From Halobacillus yeomjeoni (lineage in GTDB: Bacteria; Bacillota; Bacilli; Bacillales; Halobacillaceae), in NCBI RefSeq assembly GCF_020171525.1, contig NZ_JAIVAI010000001.1:744001-808000 (forward strand): a stretch of 64,000 nucleotides of DNA, read 5' to 3'. Positions 1-6,941 of the stretch are shown one piece after another. Numbering within the stretch: the stretch's first letter is position 1; each line of letters begins with the position of its first letter. The translations under genes were made by a program, and so were the position numbers. Below the pieces are notes generated by a model. It was not told the origin of the DNA. It did not search any database and was given only the letters and a program-made list of their open reading frames with translations.

Positions 1-80
1 TTCCATATCATATAAGAAAAGGAACCATTAAAAATAAAGAATCCTAATATCCCCCAGATGTATAACGGAATACTGTTCAT
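1..80 (-). CDS. Partial small membrane protein, paralogue of the gene at 2176-2466
   Basis: The first 26 codons of a minus-strand gene that runs off the left edge. It begins MNSIPLYIWGILGF, nearly the same as MNSIPLYVWGVLGI in the gene at 2176-2466, and the upstream leaders also match, including an AGAGAGGAG ribosome site a few bases before the ATG. This is a second copy of one proposed immunity-type gene in the decayed array. Function unknown; paralogy is seen directly, the immunity role is inference. Confidence 0.6.
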   Translation of the reverse strand, partial: MNSIPLYIWGILGFFIFNGSFSYMIW

Positions 81-121
81 ATTTTTTTCTCCTCTCTTAT
101 TCTAACAAACCATATATACAA

Positions 122-187
122 TCACTGTATCTCTTTTCCAAGAGCTCCTTTTTGTGATCCATTTGCAGCACCTATATATTGAGAGAC
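122..187 (-). pseudogene. Truncated C-terminal remnant of a glycine-rich module
   Basis: About 21 codons without a start, reading YIGAANGSQKGALGKEIQ then stop, lie directly upstream of the partial gene at 1-80. The intact-looking counterpart at 2521-2736 ends GAVNGWHKSTT and also precedes a copy of the same small membrane gene. I read it as the leftover tail of a toxin-like protein paired with the downstream gene. The match is short and AT-rich, so confidence is modest. Confidence 0.4.
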
Positions 188-229
188 AAAAATAATAAAT
201 CGTTTAATATTAAAGTTCAAAATTGATAA

Positions 230-664
230 TTACTTAACTGACTCATGTACTTTAATATTCTTTGAACGCTCTTTAATTTCATTTATCAAAGTTGAATCTC
301 GAAAATCATGCAACCATATAATTTCATTTTTATTATTTTTCAACAAATAGTTAGAAAATAATTTACTTTTACTTCTTGTTAAATATCTAACTTCATCCCA
401 TTCCCATATAATCGGCTTTTTGAAAGGTAATGGATAAAAAACAAAATAATCAGTTGTAATTTCCACTTTTTGGAATTTGTTAAGGATTATCGCAAAAAAT
501 GCTAGGGTGAATAAAATAACGAGAGACCCTAGTATTACCATTACTATCAAATCCACGAAGTTTTTATGGTCAAAATATGCTGCCAAAAAACTTGATGTCA
601 CAATGATTATGATGACTAGAAATTTAAGAGCAAGGATTTTTGAAGTGTAAAATTTTAAGTTCAT
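230..664 (-). CDS. Small two-TM membrane protein, candidate immunity protein
   Basis: 144 residues. Start chosen at MNLKFYTS because TAGGAG lies about 9 bases upstream and overlaps the stop of the preceding gene (676-1008), so the two are translationally coupled. Two hydrophobic helices (about residues 10-30 and 38-60) are followed by a soluble beta-rich part with YFVFYPLPF and IIWEWDEVRYL, resembling bacterial PH-like domains that follow paired TM helices. I do not recognise a specific family. Tight coupling to a hydrophobic glycine-rich partner fits a toxin/immunity pair, but that is inference. Confidence 0.5.
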   Translation of the reverse strand: MNLKFYTSKILALKFLVIIIIVTSSFLAAYFDHKNFVDLIVMVILGSLVILFTLAFFAIILNKFQKVEITTDYFVFYPLPFKKPIIWEWDEVRYLTRSKSKLFSNYLLKNNKNEIIWLHDFRDSTLINEIKERSKNIKVHESVK

Positions 665-675
665 TCTAATTTCTC

Positions 676-1008
676 CTATTTCACTAAAAAGTCCCACTTT
701 TTATACAGGCTTGTTTGATATCTAGATATTTGATAACCTACATAGTCTGAGTCTTCTAGACCACCTACGAATCCTACGACAGAACCTATTCCAGGGAACA
801 ATGCTGTTCCTCCAATAGTTGCCCCTGATGTAATTAAAGACCCCGACACTCCACTGGCTACAGCACCTCCAACAATAATTCCAGATTTACCAATTTTTTG
901 TCCGGTTGATAAATTATCGTTGCGCAAAGATTTATCTATGTCGGCCAAACCCAGCACAGAACTTCCCCATGTTCCCAAAAATTTTAAATGTTTTAAAGGA
1001 TTCGCCAT
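676..1008 (-). CDS. Glycine-rich hydrophobic protein, possible toxin C-terminal module
   Basis: 110 residues. Begins MANPLKHLKFLGTWG and contains a long glycine/alanine/serine hydrophobic stretch (about residues 40-88, with GGAVASGVSG and FPGIGSVVGFVGG) before a polar tail ending KKWDFLVK. There is no convincing ribosome site next to the ATG. The reading frame upstream is blocked by a TAA at 1021-1023, which ends another glycine-rich remnant. It may therefore be a detached domain of a once larger protein. The stop is coupled to the membrane protein at 230-664. Function unknown. Confidence 0.45.
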   Translation of the reverse strand: MANPLKHLKFLGTWGSSVLGLADIDKSLRNDNLSTGQKIGKSGIIVGGAVASGVSGSLITSGATIGGTALFPGIGSVVGFVGGLEDSDYVGYQISRYQTSLYKKWDFLVK

Positions 1009-1020
1009 GAACTTATATAG

Positions 1021-1095
1021 TTATCCTTTTCGTTTGTCCAAATCCTCTTCAACAACTTTTTCGGAAGCACCACCACCAACAGCTGCTGCACCATC
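1021..1095 (-). pseudogene. C-terminal remnant of a glycine-rich module
   Basis: 25 codons reading DGAAAVGGGASEKVVEEDLD and then KRKG and a stop. The GG-A-A pattern followed by a charged tail resembles GGAVIGGAASTGISELKNL near 1560-1620 and GGGIVGGYASYEIDKLKQ at 3226-3306. A palindromic repeat lies about 22 bp upstream (1117-1166) and probably interrupted or replaced the rest of the gene. Confidence 0.4.
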
Positions 1096-1116
1096 TTTCC
1101 TAATATCAGAATATCA

Positions 1117-1166
1117 GTGCCTGACCCCCGCTTCGATAAAGCGTTAACGTAATGTGGGTCAGGCAC
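1117..1166 (+). repeat. Palindromic dispersed repeat with 11-bp inverted ends
   Basis: GTGCCTGACCC at 1117-1127 and its exact reverse complement GGGTCAGGCAC at 1156-1166 enclose about 28 bp with a smaller inverted pair (CGCTT/AAGCG) and GTTAAC. The end motif resembles small intergenic repeats known from Bacillaceae genomes (from memory). It sits immediately upstream of a truncated gene remnant. On the + strand a TTTTTT run follows, so it could also terminate transcription. Confidence 0.55.
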
Positions 1167-1206
1167 TTTTTTCTAATGAAATAATCTTTTATTTGGCTTT
1201 TATTGT

Positions 1207-1548
1207 TTAAAAATTTTCACTCTTCTTAGGTGGCAAAAAGTAAATACATAAACTTATTACAACAAATCCAATTGCTACTATATGGTTATAAATGGGTATT
1301 TCGGGTATTTTAAAATAACTAATAATAAATAGAAATATAAACAATACTACGCCACCAGTTATTCTCCATGGGAGAATAAGATGAGAATAAAAATATAACG
1401 AAGAGAGTAAGGAAAAACATAGCGCTCCAAATGTTGAGAATAATTAATCATTCTGCAGAAAAAATACCATTAAAAACAAGTTACTTCCAATAATTATTAA
1501 ATATAAGAGATGCTTTATATATTTCAACAGTTTCCACCATCCTACCAT
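1207..1548 (-). pseudogene. Small membrane protein broken by an in-frame stop (paralogue of 2898-3224)
   Basis: 114 codons with one internal TAA at codon 35. Reading through it gives one continuous protein: WKLLKYIKHLLYLIIIGSN, then after the stop LFSTFGALCFSLLSSLYFYS, and a C-terminus YFLPPKKSENF. This lines up end to end with the intact gene at 2898-3224 (VKILNYARHVLFLIVIGAS and YSLPPKKREQI). The ATG overlaps the end of the preceding module (ATGGTAG), the same arrangement as in the intact pair. A disabled second copy of the proposed immunity gene. Confidence 0.7.
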
Positions 1549-2059
1549 CCTAGTTTTCTAAAGGCTAAATTTTTCAGCTCACTTATACCAGTGGAAGCGG
1601 CCCCACCAATAACAGCTCCACCTAAGGGGGGAGAGTTGCTACTGCAACAGAGGGAATGGCAGCACTGGCCCCTATAGCTATACCAGAAATCGCAATTTTA
1701 CCAACAGTCTGCCACCCAATCAATCCCTCATAATAGTTGGGGTTCACAAATTCCGTTGCAATTGTTACCGCTGAACCGGCAATACCTACAGGTTTAGCAT
1801 ATTTCATAAGTGGCTTGGTAGTGGAAGTTCGAAACTGGCGAATAGACCGATTTGCATTATCAGGATCAGGTTCTTTATGCCTGTATACTGATACTTTCTT
1901 TTCCATTGCACGTTTACCACTACCAACTGTACCTTCTATAGCACCTCCAATAATTGAACGTGTCATTGTTGATTCTTTGGAAGGTGCGGAACTTTCTGTA
2001 TTTGATTTAGGATTTGCTTCGTAAGTTTGATCTGGAACAAAGACATACTCATCATTCAC
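1542..2059 (-). pseudogene. Toxin-like glycine-rich protein with a frameshift in a C6 tract
   Basis: The open frame from ATG at 2059 stops at 1622 (145 residues). The stop lies just after a run of six C (minus strand) near 1623-1630. One extra C would continue the frame as PPLGGAVIGGAASTGISELK and NLAFRKLGW, ending at 1542 and overlapping the start of the next gene. That tail matches the remnant at 3226-3306, so the longer form is very likely ancestral. The same frame is also open upstream of the ATG (PLNNGVNTPKTCSIKAIEV), so this is probably the end of a larger polymorphic-toxin-like protein. The alternative is tract-length phase variation or a sequencing error. Confidence 0.6.
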
Positions 2060-2108
2060 TTCTATAGCTTTTATTGAACAAGTTTTTGGTGTATTAACAC
2101 CATTATTT

Positions 2109-2144
2109 AAAGGGAAGAAACACCATTTGGTGTTTCTTCCCTTT
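2109..2144 (+). terminator. Strong hairpin with T-rich 3' side
   Basis: AAAGGGAAGAAACACCA pairs with TGGTGTTTCTTCCCTTT around a 2-base loop and is followed on the + strand by ATTTTTT. It lies between the minus-strand gene ending at 2176 and the start of the 2059 gene. It therefore probably ends the minus-strand transcript even though the better T-run is on the other strand. Confidence 0.55.
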
Positions 2145-2175
2145 ATTTTTTAACATGAGTTGCTATGCACCATTT

Positions 2176-2466
2176 TTAAGAAAACCAATCGTCATTCTCA
2201 TGTTTTACATTATAAACAACCACTATTACGAAAATGCTTATAATATAAAGAAGCAAAAGAATTATATTTCCTATCTGCAAGTATTTTAGGAAAGGCTGTT
2301 TAACTAAAGGTGAAATAATGGCAGATACAGAAGAAATATTCAAAACGATTATTGAATAAATGTAATACGGTTTTGATTCAGGTTTCTTCCACAGATAATA
2401 ACCAAGTACTCCATTAAACCCAAAGATACCTAATACCCCCCATACATATAATGGAATACTATTCAT
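2176..2466 (-). CDS. Small three-TM membrane protein, candidate immunity protein
   Basis: 96 residues with three hydrophobic segments (about 5-25, 36-58 and 65-88) and no catalytic motif. The ATG at 2466 has AGAGAGGAG a few bases upstream. A near-identical start and leader recur at the left edge (1-80), so this is a duplicated gene. Directly upstream lies a hydrophobic glycine-rich remnant (2521-2736), repeating the arrangement seen three more times in this region. Function unknown; immunity or accessory role to the upstream module is inferred from pairing. Confidence 0.55.
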   Translation of the reverse strand: MNSIPLYVWGVLGIFGFNGVLGYYLWKKPESKPYYIYSIIVLNISSVSAIISPLVKQPFLKYLQIGNIILLLLYIISIFVIVVVYNVKHENDDWFS

Positions 2467-2520
2467 ATTTATACTCCTCTCTTACTCTAACAACCCATAT
2501 ATACCATCGCAGTATTTTTT

Positions 2521-2736
2521 TCAAGTAGTGGATTTATGCCATCCGTTTACGGCTCCTGTAAGTAATCCTACGGCAACTCCAGCTCCAACTTCTCCTAAAC
2601 CATTTGGGTTAGCCATCAGCCCAGCTGCTAAAAACCCAGATGCTGCTCCTAAGAATAAATTATTTGGTGCTGCATCTCGCCAACTATCAACATGTAAAAC
2701 ACCCCATAGAGTTCCTATTCCAAAACTGACAATAAT
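2521..2736 (-). pseudogene. Glycine-rich hydrophobic module lacking a start
   Basis: About 71 codons reading VSFGIGTLWGVLHVDSWRDA, then LFLGAASGFLAAGLMANP and GVAVGLLTGAVNGWHKSTT. There is no start codon. A TGA at 2737-2739 interrupts the frame, and upstream in the same frame is another hydrophobic piece (FWIFLFILALLNVGVDIY). It looks like a C-terminal domain orphaned by decay, sitting just before the three-TM gene at 2176-2466. The tail is related to the 122-187 remnant. Confidence 0.45.
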
Positions 2737-2897
2737 TCAGCACATGACTTCTAAATAATTGGAAATTATGTTATTTCTATAAATATCAACACCAACGTTT
2801 AACAAAGCCAAAATAAAAAGGAATATCCAAAAGTGAAGAACTTATCCCCTCCTAGACAGCCCTTTATTTGTATATTGCTCCAGGTCTTTTACATCAA

Positions 2898-3224
2898 TTA
2901 TATTTGTTCTCTTTTCTTTGGTGGTAAAGAGTAAAAACAAAACATTATTATCACAATTAATATTAGTTGTATAAAATAATGCACTCCAAATTCAAAATGT
3001 ATTGTGATGAAAAAGAGTAGAAACATTACTATAGAGCCCATAATTCTCCATACAATAGTAATATGTGAGAAAATATAGAACAAATAAATCAAAGAAGCAG
3101 TAAAAGAGCTAATTGTAGAGGATAATAAACTATCCCTATTCTCTATAGATACCATTAATAAAGTGCTAGCTCCAATTACTATTAGAAACAATACATGCCT
3201 AGCATAGTTCAATATTTTTACCAT
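2898..3224 (-). CDS. Small four-TM membrane protein, candidate immunity protein
   Basis: 108 residues starting MVKILNYARHVLF; four hydrophobic helices cover nearly the whole length, ending SLPPKKREQI. The ATG at 3224 lies one base after the stop of the upstream remnant (TAGGATG), so the pair was translationally coupled. A paralogue at 1207-1548 is disrupted by a stop codon. No known family is recognised. It is the only copy of this type still open. Confidence 0.55.
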   Translation of the reverse strand: MVKILNYARHVLFLIVIGASTLLMVSIENRDSLLSSTISSFTASLIYLFYIFSHITIVWRIMGSIVMFLLFFITIHFEFGVHYFIQLILIVIIMFCFYSLPPKKREQI

Positions 3225-3225
3225 C

Positions 3226-3306
3226 CTAAAAACCAAAATGTCTAAATGCCTTTTGTTTAAGTTTATCTATTTCATAAGAGGCATATCCTCCCACAATACC
3301 TCCACC
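3226..3306 (-). pseudogene. 27-codon C-terminal remnant coupled to the 2898 gene
   Basis: GGGIVGGYASYEIDKLKQ followed by KAFRHFGF and stop. It aligns with the restored tail of the 1542-2059 gene (GGAVIGGAASTGISELK, NLAFRKLGW). Nothing of the N-terminal part remains; immediately upstream is a hairpin with a T8 run (3313-3337). This is the rightmost module of the decayed array. Confidence 0.5.
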
Positions 3307-3312
3307 AAAAAA

Positions 3313-3337
3313 AAGAGAGATCTATTATATCTCTCTT
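3313..3337 (-). terminator. Hairpin plus T8 on the minus strand
   Basis: AAGAGAGAT at 3313-3321 pairs with ATCTCTCTT at 3329-3337, and the minus strand continues with eight T into the toxin-like remnant. I see no intact gene in the roughly 190 bases between it and the 3528 terminator. It may be the terminator of a lost gene. Confidence 0.45.
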
Positions 3338-3527
3338 CTCATTATGTAATTTAATTGTAATAAAGATGTCATAAAGATTAAATGCAATATTGTTTCCTGC
3401 TGTTCCAGTGTTTTTCATTGATGTTACTGATTAAATATCCAGGTAATAAGTTCTTCCATATTAAGATCTTTCATTGCTATGTAATTTCTGCTAATCTTAA
3501 ACAATAATAAAATTAAACATAAAAAAA

Positions 3528-3557
3528 AGCCTGGCTTCCTTTTGAAAGCCAGGCTTT
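3528..3557 (-). terminator. Rho-independent terminator of the carnitine operon
   Basis: AAGCCTGGCTT pairs with AAGCCAGGCTT just after the stop of the thioesterase gene; the minus strand then has a run of T. Ends the cdh-like operon. Confidence 0.8.
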
Positions 3558-3560
3558 TTA

Positions 3561-4034
3561 TCACTTTTTACGGCGGATTCCGATCGTTCTTCCTGCCTGT
3601 TTTGGTTTTGCTTTATTTTCATCCTCGGAATAGATGGCATGAATCGTCCGTTCTACCGGTTCTGGGAACGGGGCTGGACGGCCGGAGTTCTGATCGATGC
3701 CCATCAACATCTGTTCATATGTGGCGATTACATCACCGTTTTCATTTTCCATGAAAGAGATTTGATGAATCCGCTTCTCATCGACATCAAGCAACTGACT
3801 ATTAATGGCCAGCGGCTCTCCTTCATGCGCTTCTTTCAAATAGCAGGTATGGGTTTCCAGGGTGAAAATGGTGTAAGAATGCTCTCTTCGTCCATTCTCA
3901 TCCAAACCGATGAAATCCATGAAAGCATCTGTTGCAAGACTGAACGCACGGACATATTCTGCGTCATTCATGTGACCATTGTAATCGACCCAATCCTTTT
4001 TGACGGTGAATGGATAATGAAAAGGAGTCGTCAT
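3561..4034 (-). CDS. cdhB: Betainyl-CoA thioesterase-like protein (hotdog fold)
   Basis: 157 residues. The DWVDYNGHMNDAEY motif near residue 15 is typical of 4-hydroxybenzoyl-CoA-type hotdog thioesterases. In the carnitine cluster this family hydrolyses betainyl-CoA to glycine betaine and CoA. The gene starts 4 bp after the carnitine dehydrogenase stop and is the last gene of the three-gene operon. Specificity is inferred from context: known carnitine clusters combine a thioesterase, carnitine dehydrogenase and BKACE, in some bacteria with the first two fused. Fairly sure of family, less of substrate. Confidence 0.75.
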   Translation of the reverse strand: MTTPFHYPFTVKKDWVDYNGHMNDAEYVRAFSLATDAFMDFIGLDENGRREHSYTIFTLETHTCYLKEAHEGEPLAINSQLLDVDEKRIHQISFMENENGDVIATYEQMLMGIDQNSGRPAPFPEPVERTIHAIYSEDENKAKPKQAGRTIGIRRKK

Positions 4035-4037
4035 CCT

Positions 4038-5009
4038 TTACACCTCCGTAGTTTCTTTCTTCTTGCTTTGATCTTCAGGCCAGTATTCCTGGACAAGGTC
4101 CATCAAACGAACGAGGAACTCATTTCGGTTTTTGTCCAAGTCTGACATGGACATGTCGCCGGATTGATGTTCACAGCCGGAAACGACTTTATCATACAGT
4201 TCGTCCGACAATTCAGGAGCAACAAGTTTCGTCCAAGGCTTTTTCAATGCAGGGCCGAATTGTTTCAACATATGGCGCATGCCGCCTTCTCCACCAGCCA
4301 GGTGGAACGTAAGGAATGGTCCGTACTGGGCATAACGCATACCTGCACCATAAATGAAGGCCTGGTCGACTTCTTCTGTTGTCGCAATTCCTTCATTGAC
4401 GATATGAAGGGATTCACGCCAAAGCGCTTCGATCAAACGGTCCGCGATATGACCTTCGATTTCATTACGGACTATCAATGCTTTCATATTCAAGCCTTCA
4501 AAGAACGTTTTTGCACGATCCGTATTTTCTTTCGTCGTAGATTTTCCAGGAACCACTTCGACGAGTGGAAGGATATAAACAGGATGGAAAGGGTGTGCCA
4601 CGACGAATCGTTCAGGGTTTTCAAAATGAGCCTGCAGTTCAGAAGGCATGATTCCTGAAGTACTTGAGCCGATCAACGCATCCGGTTTGGAATGACGGTC
4701 GATGTCTTGAAGGACTTTCTGTTTCAGATCTTCCACTTCCGGTACGTTTTCTTGAATGAAATCCGCCTCTTTTACGGCTTCTTCAAGATTGTCTGTAAAA
4801 GTGAGCCTTTCTTTGGAAGCACCTTCTGCAAGGCCAAGTTCTTCGACATACGGCCATGACTGCTCTACAGCTTTGTGCATTCTTTCCTCGGCACCTTCAG
4901 CGGGATCGGTGGCGATGACGTCATATCCTTTAGCTAGAAAACGGGTGATCCACCCATTACCAATGACTCCTGTTCCGACTACGGCTACTTTTTTGATCTC
5001 TGCTGTCAT
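4038..5009 (-). CDS. lcdH: L-carnitine dehydrogenase
   Basis: 323 residues, 3-hydroxyacyl-CoA dehydrogenase superfamily. N-terminal NAD-binding Rossmann motif VGTGVIGNGW (about 15-24), then SSTSGIMPSEL and AHPFHPVYILPLVEVVPG in the catalytic region and a helical C-terminal domain. Oxidises L-carnitine to 3-dehydrocarnitine with NAD+. Start at MTAEIKK (5009) because GGAGGGAAG lies 7 bases upstream; a longer start at 5024 would overlap the upstream gene. Assignment to carnitine rather than hydroxybutyryl-CoA rests on the BKACE and thioesterase neighbours. Confidence 0.8.
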   Translation of the reverse strand: MTAEIKKVAVVGTGVIGNGWITRFLAKGYDVIATDPAEGAEERMHKAVEQSWPYVEELGLAEGASKERLTFTDNLEEAVKEADFIQENVPEVEDLKQKVLQDIDRHSKPDALIGSSTSGIMPSELQAHFENPERFVVAHPFHPVYILPLVEVVPGKSTTKENTDRAKTFFEGLNMKALIVRNEIEGHIADRLIEALWRESLHIVNEGIATTEEVDQAFIYGAGMRYAQYGPFLTFHLAGGEGGMRHMLKQFGPALKKPWTKLVAPELSDELYDKVVSGCEHQSGDMSMSDLDKNRNEFLVRLMDLVQEYWPEDQSKKKETTEV

Positions 5010-5010
5010 T

Positions 5011-5901
5011 TTACTTCCCTCCATGTGGGTTGCGTAGTTTGAAATAGTCCCTTGCTTCCTGTGGGCTCATCGGTTCCATGTCATGAGCGGATAGTTGCTG
5101 GACGGCTTTATCGACAAGCTGTTCATTGCTTGCTAGTACCCCTTTGGATAAATAAATGTTGTCTTCAAGACCGACACGGATATTTCCACCAAGCTGTGCC
5201 GCCTGCGCTGCCATCGGGAACTGCATGCGACCGATTCCGAACGCAGACCAATGGGCATCCTCAGGTAGACGATTCTTCATATACATCATCGTTTCAGCAT
5301 CAGCTTCAGCTCCCCAAGGAATTCCAAGGCAGAATTGGAACATTGGATCACCATCAACGAGACCTTCATGGATCAGCTGCTTCGCAAAACGGATATGACC
5401 GGTGTCGAAGCATTCCAGTTCAGGTTTCACACCACTTTCCTGTACAAGTTTCGCCTGTTCGCGAAGCCAGTCGGTCGGGCTCATATAAATCATGTTGCCG
5501 AAATTGGTACTTCCACAATCCAATGTGCACATTTCAGGAAGAAGTTCACCTACAGGCTCATGACGTTGTTCCGGTGTCTGAATGTCCGTGCCGTCCCCCC
5601 CAGCTGCTGGAGTTTGAAGGCTCGGGATGAAATCTCCACCTCCGCCAGAAGTGATATTTATGATGACATCCGTTTCAGACTCACGGATTCGGTCGACAAT
5701 TTCACGATAGTGTTCGACATTATGACTGATTCCTCCAGTCTCCGGGTCACGCGCATGGACGTGAGCGACAGAAGCTCCAGCTTTTGCAGAAGCAATTGCG
5801 GATTCAGCAATTTCTTTCGGTGTCACAGGGACATTCGGGTTCTTTTTCACGGTATCCCCGGCACCTGTGACTGCTGCGGTTAACAATACTTTGTTTTTCA
5901 T
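5011..5901 (-). CDS. cdhC: BKACE / 3-dehydrocarnitine cleavage enzyme (DUF849)
   Basis: 296 residues, beta-keto acid cleavage enzyme family. The zinc-binding HVHARDP (His47, His49) and VGLEDN (Glu246) motifs are present, as are TSGGGG and SAFGIGRMQ. In this family the enzyme condenses a beta-keto acid with acetyl-CoA and cleaves it; here the products would be betainyl-CoA and acetoacetate from 3-dehydrocarnitine. AAGGAGGAATTACGC precedes the ATG. First gene of the operon, behind the promoter at 5968-5996. No carnitine importer is encoded nearby. Confidence 0.8.
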   Translation of the reverse strand: MKNKVLLTAAVTGAGDTVKKNPNVPVTPKEIAESAIASAKAGASVAHVHARDPETGGISHNVEHYREIVDRIRESETDVIINITSGGGGDFIPSLQTPAAGGDGTDIQTPEQRHEPVGELLPEMCTLDCGSTNFGNMIYMSPTDWLREQAKLVQESGVKPELECFDTGHIRFAKQLIHEGLVDGDPMFQFCLGIPWGAEADAETMMYMKNRLPEDAHWSAFGIGRMQFPMAAQAAQLGGNIRVGLEDNIYLSKGVLASNEQLVDKAVQQLSAHDMEPMSPQEARDYFKLRNPHGGK

Positions 5902-5967
5902 GCGTAATTCCTCCTTGAAGTTTTTTGTATAACTATTTTCGAATGCGTTTGATCAATACCAGTTGAA

Positions 5968-5996
5968 ACTATACCATCCGGACTGTTTATTTTCAA
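5968..5996 (-). promoter_or_regulatory. Promoter of the carnitine operon with embedded TetR-type operator
   Basis: On the minus strand TTGAAA (5991-5996), a 17-base spacer and TATAGT (5968-5973). Spacer plus -10 contain TAAACAGTCCGGATGGTATA, an imperfect 20-bp palindrome (8 of 10 positions match between half-sites). The same sequence recurs on the other strand at 6201-6222 inside the divergent promoter. I infer both are bound by the TetR protein encoded at 6365. Confidence 0.7.
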
Positions 5997-6193
5997 CAGC
6001 TTATACAAATCTTTTTTTAGTAGAAAATCATTAGTATAAAGCCCGCTTATATCTCCACCTGATCTCACAAGTTTTCTTTGCTGCACCTTTAATACAATAT
6101 AGAATATTCCGCTCCATGCGAGCGCAATACACCACAGTCGTCCAGGGAGGACATTTCACACAGAGACGTCTATAACTAAACCTGGACTATCGC

Positions 6194-6222
6194 TTGATTT
6201 TAAACCGTCTGGATTGTATAGT
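6194..6222 (+). promoter_or_regulatory. Promoter of the TetR gene with matching operator
   Basis: TTGATT (6194-6199), 17 bases, TATAGT (6217-6222). The operator-like sequence TAAACCGTCTGGATTGTATA starts at 6201; over 22 bases it differs from the cdh copy at three positions. The two promoters face away from each other, about 200 bp apart, with identical geometry. The rest of the 460-bp gap (5902-6364) holds no gene I can support. Confidence 0.7.
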
Positions 6223-6364
6223 ATCAAATTGGGTTACCTAGTTCCTGCGAAAAACATTAACTTTCCATATTACTTTACTCATTCGTTTACTTTTAAATTG
6301 AAAGCCCTATGTGCTAGTGGTAATATATGGTGAGATTAATTACAAATAAAGCGAGGGATCATCA

Positions 6365-6916
6365 ATGCCAAGACAATCGAAAAGGAATAAGATTCTAGAA
6401 GCGGCAGCACTCATCGTTCACAACCGGGGCATTGATGCCCTCACACTCGATGCTGTCGCCGAGGAAGCAGAGGTCAGCAAGGGAGGACTTCTTTATCACT
6501 TCAAAAGTAAGGAAGCGTTAATTGAAGGGCTCGTCCTGCATATGAATAACATTTATCGGACCAATGTTGAAAATGCCGTCACTGATGACATCAACTCCAA
6601 AGGGAAATGGACACGCGCTTTTATAAAAGCTACGTATGATCAAAGTTTAAAAAATACGGAAACGAGCGCAGGGATGCTGGCGGCCCATGGAGTAAACTCC
6701 GACTTACTCAAACCTTTGCAGCAAACGTACAATAACTGGCAGGAAAATATAGCAAATGACGGAATCGACCCCGTTCAGGCGACCATTTTACGACTGGCAG
6801 CCGACGGCTTATGGTTTTCCGAAATTTTCGGTCTGGCCCCGCTGGACGAAGATTTGAGAAAAGACGTTCTGGATCACTTATTGAAACAGACGTACCCACC
6901 TAAACAGAAAAAATAA
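6365..6916 (+). CDS. TetR/AcrR-family regulator of the carnitine genes
   Basis: 183 residues. N-terminal helix-turn-helix: RNKILEAAALIVHNRGIDAL, then VAEEAEVSKGGLLYHFKSKE (residues 7-55), the classic TetR pattern. The variable C-terminal ligand domain has no diagnostic motif. ATG at 6365 follows GCGAGGG. Divergent from the carnitine operon and equipped with the same operator, so it probably represses both promoters and is released by carnitine or a derivative (inference). Co-directional with the CMD-like gene 25 bp downstream. Confidence 0.8.
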   Translation: MPRQSKRNKILEAAALIVHNRGIDALTLDAVAEEAEVSKGGLLYHFKSKEALIEGLVLHMNNIYRTNVENAVTDDINSKGKWTRAFIKATYDQSLKNTETSAGMLAAHGVNSDLLKPLQQTYNNWQENIANDGIDPVQATILRLAADGLWFSEIFGLAPLDEDLRKDVLDHLLKQTYPPKQKK

Positions 6917-6941
6917 GACACCCAAGAACAGGAGGCTAACG

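Noticed and set aside
5898-6086. 62-codon minus-strand frame upstream of the BKACE gene
   Set aside because: It covers the well-formed carnitine promoter and has no ribosome site or family resemblance.
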